A stretch of 31,068 nt of DNA, taken from the NCBI GenBank assembly GCA_050122535.1, contig JASFIT010000004.1:1-31068 (forward strand), read 5' to 3'. The notes under the pieces are model-generated. The model did no database searches. It was not told the DNA's origin and was given only the letters and a program-made list of their open reading frames with translations. Source of the stretch: JASFEQ01 sp050122535. GTDB taxonomy: Bacteria; Desulfobacterota; DSM-4660; Desulfatiglandales; HGW-15. A program made the position numbers and the translations under genes. Positions 24,311 to 31,068 of this stretch are shown here, piece by piece; position 1 is the first letter of the stretch; each line of letters starts with the position of its first letter.

Positions 24311-26602
24311 TTACTTATTTTCCTTCTCTTTAATGGCCATGACAATCTTCTCAGGGGTAATGGGCAGACTCGTAATTCTGACCCCGATGGCATCCTGTAT
24401 GGCACCGGCGATGGCAGCAATGGTGGGGGTTCCGGCCCCTTCCCCTGCCTCCTTGGCACCATAGGGTCCCTCCGTATCTGGCATTCCCATAGAATATAGG
24501 TTTTGAGCCTTGGGAATGTCCATGAAGGTGGGCATCTTGTAATCCCGAAAAGAGGTGTTCAGCGTCTCACCTTTGTCATCCCGGATCACGCCTTCAAACA
24601 GGGCCTGGCCCAGATGCATCACGGCAGAGCCGATAATCTGCCCTCTGACCAGCATGGGGTTCAGCTCAATGCCCCCATCATGGGCCGTCCAAAGATTCAG
24701 AATGTCAACTTTGCCTGTCTCAGGATCCACCTCAACTTCGGCCACCTGACCATAGAAACTATAGGTGGGGGCAAAATTGCCCGTTCCGGTGTCAAAATCT
24801 AAGGTGTCACAGGGGGCGTTGTAGTAACCCCGGCCCATAATGGTCATCCCTTTTCTGTTCTGGCAGTAGCGGACCAGACGATCCAGCTCGATCCCATGGT
24901 CCGGGCTTCCTTTCACATAGACCCTCTTTTTCCTGAATACCAGATCATCCTCTTTGGCCTCCAGGTTCTCGGCGGCTACCTGAGCCAGCTGTTTTCGGGC
25001 GTCCAGGGCCGCTATCTTTACCGCATTGCCCGCATAAAAGGTCACCCTCGAAGACCAAGAACCGCCATCAATGGGAGTGAGATCACTGTCCACCAGAGCA
25101 AAGCTCACATCATCCGGTTCGATGCCCAGGACCTCTGCCACGATCATGGGCAGGACCGTATCACATCCCTGCCCCACATCCGTTGCCCCGGTCTGAAGGG
25201 CCACTGACCCGTCTTCCTGCACTTTGAGCATGGCTGAACAGGCGGACATCCCCATGATGTTGGAACCGGTCACGAAGCCAGCAGCGCCGAGACCTATGCC
25301 CCGATATTTGGGTAACTTGCCCTTCTTGTTCTCCCAATCAGAGACCTCCTTCGCCTTGTCAAGGGCCTCTTTAAAGCCACAGGTGGTTATCTTGAATCCA
25401 TTGGGCGCCTCATACCCAGGGGTAATGGCATTTCTTTTACGGATCTCAAAATAATCCAGGCCCAATTCATCGGCGATATCATCCAGTAACCCTTCAAAGG
25501 CGAAACGGCCTTGGGGTCCGCAGTGGCCCCTGAGGGCTCCGCAAAAAGACTTGTTGGTGTATATTCGATAGCACCTGTACCTTACATTTGGTATCTTGTA
25601 GGTCATCATCATGAACCCACCCAGGAGGAAAACGCTTAACTGCCCAATACTACTGTGCGCGCCCCCATCGCCAATGACATAGCAGTCCATAGCCTGGATA
25701 ATCCCTTCCTTATCCACGCCAAGCTTGAGGTCTATCTTGAATGCATGCCGCATATGCCCCATCATCAAGACCTCCTCCATGGTATGGACAATCCTGACTG
25801 GTCTGCCAGTCTTTTTGGATAGCATCACTGCCGCGAAGTCCATGGGCAAGGCCTCCTGCTTGCCCCCGGAATTGCCCGCCCCCACAAAGGTTTGTTTGAT
25901 TCTTATCTTATGCGGCGGGAGCCCCAGACCCATGGCCAGTTGTCGCCAGGCCACATAGGGGCTCTGCTTGCACGCCTCCAGGGTGATCTTGTCATTGGCA
26001 TCCCAAAGACCAATACATGTGTGTGTCTCCAGCATGCCGTGCTTAAAATGCTGTGTTTGATAGGTATCCTCTTTGACGAGATAGGATTCCTTGAAACCCT
26101 TTTCTATATCCCCAAATTCCCACTCCGATTTGGAACTGAGATTGCCAGGTTTGTCATCATATAGAAGAGGCGCCCCCTCCTTCATGGCCTCCTCAGGATC
26201 AAACACCCCCGGTAGCTCTTCGTATTCCACTTCTATGAGATCGAGTGCTTCCCAGGCTGTGTCTTCATCATCAGCGGCTACTGCGGCCACTTCCTCACCA
26301 ATATATCTTACACGGTCAATAGCCAGAGGGAGGTAGTCCCGGGTGTGCATAAAATTGCCATACAAAATTCCTGGGAAATCCTTTCCTGTAATAACCGCTC
26401 GTACCCCTTTCAGTTTCTCCGCCTTGCTGGTATCTATATTGAGTATCCTGGCATGCGCATGGGGACTGCGCAGCATCTTTCCGTGCAGCATGCCAGGCAC
26501 ACTAATATCTCCTGCAAAACGACATTCACCCGTCACCTTTATTCTGGCGTCCTTTTTAGGATATGGCTTCCCTATAACATCAAGGACCTCATTTTCATTC
26601 AT
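24311..26602 (-). CDS. xanthine dehydrogenase-family molybdopterin-binding (large) subunit
   Basis: 763 residues of the xanthine oxidase / 4-hydroxybenzoyl-CoA reductase type. It has the a/b hammerhead domain (KVTGECRFAGD, LRSPHAHARI), then the Mo domain with CGALRGHCGPQGRFAFE (354-370), TGATDVGQGCDTVLP and GGSWSSRVTFYAGNAV. The catalytic Glu is probably E721 in GAKEAGEG. The active-site loop near 241 reads GAGNSGGK instead of the usual GGGFGxK/R, one residue longer and lacking the Phe. Enzymes of this family hydroxylate, or in the HBCR case reductively dehydroxylate, aromatic or heterocyclic carbons using water. It is not a CO dehydrogenase (no AYRCSFR loop). Placed between two padB genes, it may act on a ring or benzylic position of the same substrate class. 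Start ATG 26602 with AAAGGAG. Confidence 0.85.
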   Translation of the reverse strand: MNENEVLDVIGKPYPKKDARIKVTGECRFAGDISVPGMLHGKMLRSPHAHARILNIDTSKAEKLKGVRAVITGKDFPGILYGNFMHTRDYLPLAIDRVRYIGEEVAAVAADDEDTAWEALDLIEVEYEELPGVFDPEEAMKEGAPLLYDDKPGNLSSKSEWEFGDIEKGFKESYLVKEDTYQTQHFKHGMLETHTCIGLWDANDKITLEACKQSPYVAWRQLAMGLGLPPHKIRIKQTFVGAGNSGGKQEALPMDFAAVMLSKKTGRPVRIVHTMEEVLMMGHMRHAFKIDLKLGVDKEGIIQAMDCYVIGDGGAHSSIGQLSVFLLGGFMMMTYKIPNVRYRCYRIYTNKSFCGALRGHCGPQGRFAFEGLLDDIADELGLDYFEIRKRNAITPGYEAPNGFKITTCGFKEALDKAKEVSDWENKKGKLPKYRGIGLGAAGFVTGSNIMGMSACSAMLKVQEDGSVALQTGATDVGQGCDTVLPMIVAEVLGIEPDDVSFALVDSDLTPIDGGSWSSRVTFYAGNAVKIAALDARKQLAQVAAENLEAKEDDLVFRKKRVYVKGSPDHGIELDRLVRYCQNRKGMTIMGRGYYNAPCDTLDFDTGTGNFAPTYSFYGQVAEVEVDPETGKVDILNLWTAHDGGIELNPMLVRGQIIGSAVMHLGQALFEGVIRDDKGETLNTSFRDYKMPTFMDIPKAQNLYSMGMPDTEGPYGAKEAGEGAGTPTIAAIAGAIQDAIGVRITSLPITPEKIVMAIKEKENK

Positions 26603-26623
26603 GTCCTGTCTCCTTTCAAATCC

Positions 26624-27097
26624 CTATCTCGCTCCCATCAACTCAGCAGCTGCCTTGACGGCCTCAATGATCTGCATATAGCCTGTGCAGCGACACAGGT
26701 GTCCTGCAAGGACCTTCTTGATCTCCTCATCAGAAGGCTCTGGGTTGTGCTCTAAAAAAACCTTGCTCGCCATGATCAAACCAGGGGTACAAAACCCGCA
26801 TTGCACAGCACCGTGGGTCACAAAGCTCTCCTGTATGGGATGAAGATCACCCCCTTCTGAAAGTCCTTCTATGGTGAGAATCTCTTTATCCTGGGCCTCC
26901 ATGGCCAGCGTCAAACAGGCATTCACTGCTTCTCCGTCAATGATAACCGTGCAGGCACCGCAATGGCCTTCAGCACAGCTCACCTTAGTCCCGGTCATAT
27001 TTAATCCATCCCTAAGAACCTCAAGCAATGTCCTCCAGGGCTCGGTCTCTATTTCGTAGACCTGTCCGTTGACATGTAATTCAATTTGCTGTTTCAC
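26624..27097 (-). CDS. xanthine dehydrogenase-family 2Fe-2S (small) subunit
   Basis: 157 residues. The plant-type [2Fe-2S] motif at C41/C46/C49/C61 (GTKVSCAEGHCGACT) and the helical-domain cluster motif at C100/C103/C135/C137 (VQCGFCTPG and LCRCTGY) predict two [2Fe-2S] clusters, the full set for this family. It carries electrons from the Mo centre to the FAD subunit. The start is GTG at 27097 with GAAGGGGG upstream. The gene lies between the FAD and Mo subunit genes in the order M-S-L, with short gaps. It ends in TAG. Confidence 0.92.
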   Translation of the reverse strand: MKQQIELHVNGQVYEIETEPWRTLLEVLRDGLNMTGTKVSCAEGHCGACTVIIDGEAVNACLTLAMEAQDKEILTIEGLSEGGDLHPIQESFVTHGAVQCGFCTPGLIMASKVFLEHNPEPSDEEIKKVLAGHLCRCTGYMQIIEAVKAAAELMGAR

Positions 27098-27115
27098 AGA
27101 AACCCCCTTCAGAAA

Positions 27116-28000
27116 TTATGATTTGATTTTATCCATTGCCCCCTGGATCGCTCGACGGGTCAGAACACGAATCATGTCTCGTCTATACGCCTCCGTACTC
27201 CGCCAGGAAGTCCTTGGTGAAGCCTCCCTTGATGCAGCCTCCGCCGCCGACTCAATGGTCTCTTTGTCAAGTTTCTTACCGGTCAAGACCTGTTCGGCCT
27301 CCTTGCAACGAATGGGCGTGGGCGCAGCAGTCGCAAGGGCCAATTTCGCCTCTTCGCAGGTATTGTCTCTGGGCCTGAGGGTAATCAGTGCCGCCACCCC
27401 AATCATGGCAATCTCCATGGCATTTCTTCTACCAAGCTTTATATACTCCCCGGCACTGTTGGGTCTTATGGGTGGCATCTCCAGTCTGACCAATAGCTCA
27501 TGGGTGTCTAGCACCGTTTTTTTGGGGCCGAGGAAAAAATCCTCAAGGGGGACAACCCTTTCCCCATTTTCAGAAGCAATCACGGCCCGAGCCCTCAATA
27601 CGAGAAGTGATGGGGGCATGTCTGCGGAGGGCGCTGCCGTACAACAATTGCCTCCCACGGTTGCCCGGTTTCTTATCTCAGTGCACGCCAACACAGATGC
27701 AGCCTGGGCTAATATGGGGTAATTTTCTCTGATGATGGGGGAACTCTCTATGGTGCCTATCTTACACAGGGCGCCGAGTTTTAAACCGCCCTTATGATCA
27801 AATTGAATCTCCTGCAAATCTGGTATTCGACCCAACCCCAGCACAACCTCAGGTCTTATCTCGCCCCATCGCATCTGCGGGACAAGATCTGTTCCCCCGG
27901 CAATGACTTTGGTCTTTGGGCCATATTGAGCCAACAGGGCAAAAGCTTCCTCCGTTGTCTCAGGACTCAGATATTCGAATCGTGGTAGATTGCGAAACAC
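27116..28000 (-). CDS. xanthine dehydrogenase-family FAD-binding (medium) subunit
   Basis: 294 residues from the GTG at 28000, chosen because GGAGGAG lies five bases upstream and homologues begin near LPRFEYLSP. The TTG at 28018 has the ribosome site inside the frame. FAD motifs are visible at AGGTDLVPQM and TVGGNCCTAAPSADMPP. The C-terminal CO-dehydrogenase-flavoprotein domain follows. The extra [4Fe-4S] loop that marks HcrB, the matching subunit of 4-hydroxybenzoyl-CoA reductase, is absent. This argues for a standard hydroxylase that gives electrons to NAD(P)+, ferredoxin or a quinone route rather than a ferredoxin-driven reductase. It lies 74 nt after the solitary padB-like gene. Confidence 0.9.
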   Translation of the reverse strand: MFRNLPRFEYLSPETTEEAFALLAQYGPKTKVIAGGTDLVPQMRWGEIRPEVVLGLGRIPDLQEIQFDHKGGLKLGALCKIGTIESSPIIRENYPILAQAASVLACTEIRNRATVGGNCCTAAPSADMPPSLLVLRARAVIASENGERVVPLEDFFLGPKKTVLDTHELLVRLEMPPIRPNSAGEYIKLGRRNAMEIAMIGVAALITLRPRDNTCEEAKLALATAAPTPIRCKEAEQVLTGKKLDKETIESAAEAASREASPRTSWRSTEAYRRDMIRVLTRRAIQGAMDKIKS

Positions 28001-28074
28001 CTTCTCCTCCTTTTTCAAGCCCTAGGCATCAGGGCCCTTGGCTTTGAGAATTAAAAAGACTTTGCCCCTCAATT

Positions 28075-30762
28075 CTAAGGCATTCTCGTCTGTCCATATG
28101 GCAAATGATGGTCTGTCTTATAAAGCTTCACCCGCACAGCAGTCTCCATTGACAAGCAGACGGGGCACTTATGCTGCTGGTCATTGATCAAAAGGTTATT
28201 GAACATGACCCCTTTCCCTTTGGCGATGGGCCGACCCTTGGCCCAACCCCCACCACCACAGACCGAAGCAATGACTTGGGGGTGGATCCCATTCATGAGC
28301 TTCGCTATACCCGTCATGGACATACCCTTTACATTCTCTACACATACGATATCACCATCCTTGATCCCTTTCCTTTTGGCCGTCTTCGCATTCAAGACAA
28401 TGTTGTAAGTGAACGGATTGTTCTTGCTCATCTCGTCAATCATCGGGTTGTTATAACTCCCACTGCCGGCGTGCAGGATATCCCGATAGGAGAAGGCGAC
28501 AAGGTCGTACTCTGAGCCTTCCTCAACTTCCGTATAGATGACCGACGGGAAGTAAGAGACCAAAGGCGTATAGTGGTCCCAGTCCATATAAATATCCAGT
28601 TTGTCACCAATGGGAACCCCTTTTTCTTTGGTGTTCAAGAGAAACTCGAAGTACACGGGACTTCTGCCGGAAACAAAGGTCCTCCAGTAGGTCTCCTCCG
28701 GCCGTTTCTTCCAGGTGATGTAGCCATTTTCTCTGAACCACTCTAGACCGTGATCCTGGCCGAACATGTATTTTAAGGCCCTGTCCGTGAACTCCTCATT
28801 GGATATCTTCTCCTCTGGCCTCACTATGAGATACCCCGAATCCGTGTCTCCCTCTATTTCTTCGGCAGCCCCCCATTTCGAAAGTTTGCCGGAGAAGTAG
28901 GTATCCAGGTACTTATTGTAATCGGCCCGTTTTTGTGGCCCGATTCTGTCAGCCAGATCAAACAGGATTTCGATCAGGTCCCTTTCCTCATATCGGTTTT
29001 TGACGGCCGGTTGGCGCAGGTGAAAGGACCAGTCGTCCAAGCCCGTAGGGTAATTAAAAAAATACCCTATGGACAAGCTTATATCCAACTGCTCAAGAGC
29101 CTGTTTTTCTGGAAGTACGATGTCCAGAAATCCCTCTGTGGTTTCATTATGCTCGGTGAAAACGCCCCAGTTAAACGGAACTTTGGACAAAAATTTTCCG
29201 GTCGATTCCGGATCGGCAGTGGTTTTGGCCAGATTACCCCCCATAAAGGCGACAATCTCACATTCATAGGGGCGACCCACCCTATCCCAATGGGCCTCGA
29301 AGTCATCAGAGTAAGGATGTCCTGAGGCATGGGAGTGTACAAAAAAGTCCTGAAGGGTCAGTCTCTCTGGCCAGTGTGGATCTTCAGGAGGCCACGGGTC
29401 GTGGGTGAACCACATACCGGGGGTAATCATCCCATCGACGCCGGCACAGGGTTCATATTTCGGATATCCTGTTCCCGGGTGACCCAAGCTCCTGGCCGGC
29501 CAGCTCACGGTTCCTCCAACCGCCTCCACGTTTCCGACCAGCTGATTCAATAAACCCACAGAGACGTACTGATGAAAGGAATTGCTATGGCCCTGCCCAC
29601 CCCTGAACATACATGAGGAGACGGGTCGATAAGGGAGTTTGACGCCTTCAATCTCAATGGTGGAGCCTATTTTTGCCTCCTCCACAAATTCCCTGGCAAT
29701 CCGATCAACGGTCGTCGCCGGAACAGTACTCACCTTCTCAGCCCACTCCGGCTCATACTGCTTCAAATGTTCCTTTATGAGCTGAAAGGAAGGTTGACAT
29801 GCCGCAGCACCGACCTGGAAGTCCCCCAACAATGCGGGGTGAGTCAAAGTGGGATCATCCCAGGTTTTGGCCCTGTCATCCGATTCATCCCACAGCATGG
29901 GCTGGTTTCTCTCTTTGTCCCTCACAAACCTCTTGTCCGGGCCCACCAGATAAGGCCCGTTGGTATAGTTTCGCAAAAACTCTTTGTCATAGGTTCCCAT
30001 TTCGTTGACAATGATATTGCACATGGTCAAGACCACGGCCAGGTCAGTGCCCGGCAATATGGGAATCCATTCTGTCGCTTTGCCTCCCGCGAAGTTGCAT
30101 ATGGGATCAAATACAATATTCCTCATCCCCCTCGCCCTTGCTTTGGCTGCCAGCCTCATATTATGTCCTGAGCTATGTCCGGACCCTGTTCCCTTGTTGG
30201 AGCCGAATTGAATGGCCAAGTTGCAATAGTTGTAGTCAGGAAGAACCGACCAGGAACAGTGGATTAGACCGGCGCCAAAATGGGATCCATTCCCACAGTG
30301 AAATCCCACACCTCCAGGGGCATAGCTTCGTGAGCCTAAGGTCAACATCAAGCCAGGCCAAATGACCGCAAGCTTAATCGGGGTCCCTGGGGATGGAGTA
30401 CCTGCAATAAGAATAGCCCGGGGGTCCTTTTCCAAAACGCCTTTATGTTTTTCAGCGATTGTATTTAGGGCCTCATCCCATGATATTCTCTCCCATTTCG
30501 GGTCTTCTCGGATGCCTTTCTTTGGATTGGTCCGCTTTAAGGGATGTCTTATCCTGTTTGGGTCATAAAGGCTCATCAGGGACGCTGCACCCTTTCCACA
30601 GAGACCTCCCGCAGGGCCCATAGCGCTGTCTGCTATACCTTCTACCTGGACGGCTACGCCGTCTATCACGCGGACAGCCATGCCGCAGTTACCATAGCAG
30701 CCGGGGCAATTGGTATATGCCCAATAATCGTTTTCACCGATTTTCCTGGTTTTCCTTGCCAT
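28075..30762 (-). CDS. PadB-like molybdopterin oxidoreductase large subunit (third copy, without adjacent C and D)
   Basis: 895 residues, closely collinear with the PadB at 21560-24250 and clearly nearer to it than to the copy at 2859-5513. [4Fe-4S] motif C19/C22/C26/C55 followed by CGKG; likely Mo-ligand C156 in GFHCGNG. No Tat signal. The ATG at 30762 follows AAGGAG. It ends in TAG, with TGA one codon later. No PadC or PadD gene is next to it. The xanthine-dehydrogenase-like trio follows at once, then padB, padC and padD. It may share PadCD with the other PadB, or have partners beyond the right edge. By family it should oxidise an arylacetyl-CoA-like substrate; a different ring substitution is the simplest reason for the duplication. 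Confidence 0.87.
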   Translation of the reverse strand: MARKTRKIGENDYWAYTNCPGCYGNCGMAVRVIDGVAVQVEGIADSAMGPAGGLCGKGAASLMSLYDPNRIRHPLKRTNPKKGIREDPKWERISWDEALNTIAEKHKGVLEKDPRAILIAGTPSPGTPIKLAVIWPGLMLTLGSRSYAPGGVGFHCGNGSHFGAGLIHCSWSVLPDYNYCNLAIQFGSNKGTGSGHSSGHNMRLAAKARARGMRNIVFDPICNFAGGKATEWIPILPGTDLAVVLTMCNIIVNEMGTYDKEFLRNYTNGPYLVGPDKRFVRDKERNQPMLWDESDDRAKTWDDPTLTHPALLGDFQVGAAACQPSFQLIKEHLKQYEPEWAEKVSTVPATTVDRIAREFVEEAKIGSTIEIEGVKLPYRPVSSCMFRGGQGHSNSFHQYVSVGLLNQLVGNVEAVGGTVSWPARSLGHPGTGYPKYEPCAGVDGMITPGMWFTHDPWPPEDPHWPERLTLQDFFVHSHASGHPYSDDFEAHWDRVGRPYECEIVAFMGGNLAKTTADPESTGKFLSKVPFNWGVFTEHNETTEGFLDIVLPEKQALEQLDISLSIGYFFNYPTGLDDWSFHLRQPAVKNRYEERDLIEILFDLADRIGPQKRADYNKYLDTYFSGKLSKWGAAEEIEGDTDSGYLIVRPEEKISNEEFTDRALKYMFGQDHGLEWFRENGYITWKKRPEETYWRTFVSGRSPVYFEFLLNTKEKGVPIGDKLDIYMDWDHYTPLVSYFPSVIYTEVEEGSEYDLVAFSYRDILHAGSGSYNNPMIDEMSKNNPFTYNIVLNAKTAKRKGIKDGDIVCVENVKGMSMTGIAKLMNGIHPQVIASVCGGGGWAKGRPIAKGKGVMFNNLLINDQQHKCPVCLSMETAVRVKLYKTDHHLPYGQTRMP

Positions 30763-30810
30763 AAACGTTCTCCTTCAATATTCAATACCTATTCACACGT
30801 GCTGTTGTTC

Positions 30811-30842
30811 AAAAAAGTCAAAACCCACCAGCTTTTCTGGTG
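30811..30842 (-). terminator. weak terminator-like hairpin
   Basis: On the - strand a 6-bp stem CACCAG/CTGGTG (30826-30842) with a five-base loop is followed by GGGTTTTGACTTTTTT. The T-tract is interrupted and the stem is short. It may end a transcript coming from beyond the right edge, or be chance. Confidence 0.3.
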
Positions 30843-30973
30843 AAGTGATTATTCACTATTCCGCTTGGTGAAGGAACTCGGTTGAGGCTGTGTGAGGCCA
30901 TGCCCTCACTTCACATCTCTGCCGCGTATAATCAAAGCCGGATCCTTTGAGGCTGTGTCACAATTCGATGAAT

Positions 30974-31068
30974 CTGTCATTCCGGGCGAGCCCAAGGATT
31001 CTGGGTGAGACCCGGAATCCAGGAAAATCGTGTCATATCGAATCATTCTGGATCCCGGCTCGCATCCC
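30974..31068. repeat. interspersed palindromic element, copy 3, truncated by right edge
   Basis: It begins CTGTCATTCCGGGCGAG and continues with GGGTGAGACCCGGAATCC. It ends at the window edge in the inverse of the copy-2 interior string. The far end of the element is not visible. Confidence 0.6.

Larger units (their letters stand above)
30763..31068. other. 306-nt upstream region of third padB-like gene, reaching the window edge
   Basis: No gene is supported. The ribosome site AAGGAGAACG precedes the padB-like ATG. From about 30974 an interspersed element starts (CTGTCATTCCGGGCGAG) and runs off the edge, ending in GGATCCCGGCTCGCATCCC, which is the inverse of 17640-17658. A TTGACT at about 30814-30819 on the - strand could be a -35 box, but no convincing -10 lies at the right distance. 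Confidence 0.5.

Noticed and set aside
24311..28000. 4-hydroxybenzoyl-CoA reductase (HcrABC)
   Set aside because: The large subunit is related, but the FAD subunit lacks the extra [4Fe-4S] loop that defines HcrB, and the Mo loop differs. Kept as an unassigned xanthine-dehydrogenase-family enzyme.
24311..28000. Aerobic-type CO dehydrogenase (CoxMSL)
   Set aside because: The large subunit has CGALRGHCG where form I CO dehydrogenase has the AYRCSFR loop.
1..31068. CRISPR arrays, tRNA or rRNA genes, insertion sequences with transposase
   Set aside because: No regularly spaced direct repeats, no cloverleaf with tRNA consensus and no transposase-like protein were seen on either strand.

Overview
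The window reads as one large anaerobic aromatic-acid catabolic locus from a strictly anaerobic bacterium. I infer a Desulfobacterota-like (deltaproteobacterial, sulfate-reducer type) host. The grounds are the density of iron-sulfur, molybdopterin and corrinoid enzymes, the ferredoxin-linked 2-oxoacid chemistry, and the intergenic palindromes of a type common in those genomes. No ribosomal or taxonomic marker is present, so the assignment is an inference. Both ends of the window cut into other sequence.

Layout. On the + strand at the left edge lie the tail of an FAD/NAD(P) oxidoreductase (to 320) and a ferredoxin-fused, TPP-binding beta subunit of a 2-oxoacid oxidoreductase (743-2113). They are paralogues of padH and padI further right. 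Everything from 2209 to 30762 is on the - strand, with 22 genes in one direction. Read 5' to 3' on that strand: a solitary padB-like molybdopterin enzyme (30762-28075); a xanthine-dehydrogenase-family trio (FAD, 2Fe-2S and Mo subunits, 28000-24311); padBCD (24250-19945); padEFGHI (19902-14433); a TRAP transporter dctPQM (14180-11008); a three-component corrinoid methyltransferase system (10748-7812); a reductive-dehalogenase-like protein (7756-6572); and a second padBCD-type complex in the order D-B-C (6501-2209).

How it could work. The central block padB-C-D-E-F-G-H-I has the gene content and, as I recall it, the order of the phenylacetate genes of denitrifying Azoarcus/Thauera. PadBCD (a membrane Mo/FeS enzyme of the DMSO-reductase superfamily) oxidises phenylacetyl-CoA at the alpha carbon to phenylglyoxylate. 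PadEFGHI (2-oxoacid oxidoreductase with an FAD/NAD subunit) converts phenylglyoxylate to benzoyl-CoA. The window holds three PadB paralogues, two PadC, two PadD and two sets of H/I, which suggests parallel routes for differently substituted arylacetates. The corrinoid protein, URO-D-type methyltransferase and MeTr-type methyltransferase match the O-demethylase (Mto/Odm) layout used on methoxylated aromatics. The Rdh-like protein and the xanthine-dehydrogenase-like hydroxylase could strip or modify other ring or side-chain substituents. My reading is an island for demethylating and trimming substituted arylacetates down to an aroyl-CoA. The substrates are inferred, and no CoA ligase, benzoyl-CoA reductase, methyltransferase activase or regulator lies inside the window.

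Most notable details: an in-frame TAG in the URO-D methyltransferase, followed by 13 further codons that look like the family's normal C-terminus; a Tat-less RdhA-like protein beside the O-demethylase genes; and large nested palindromes in the two padH-padI spacers.
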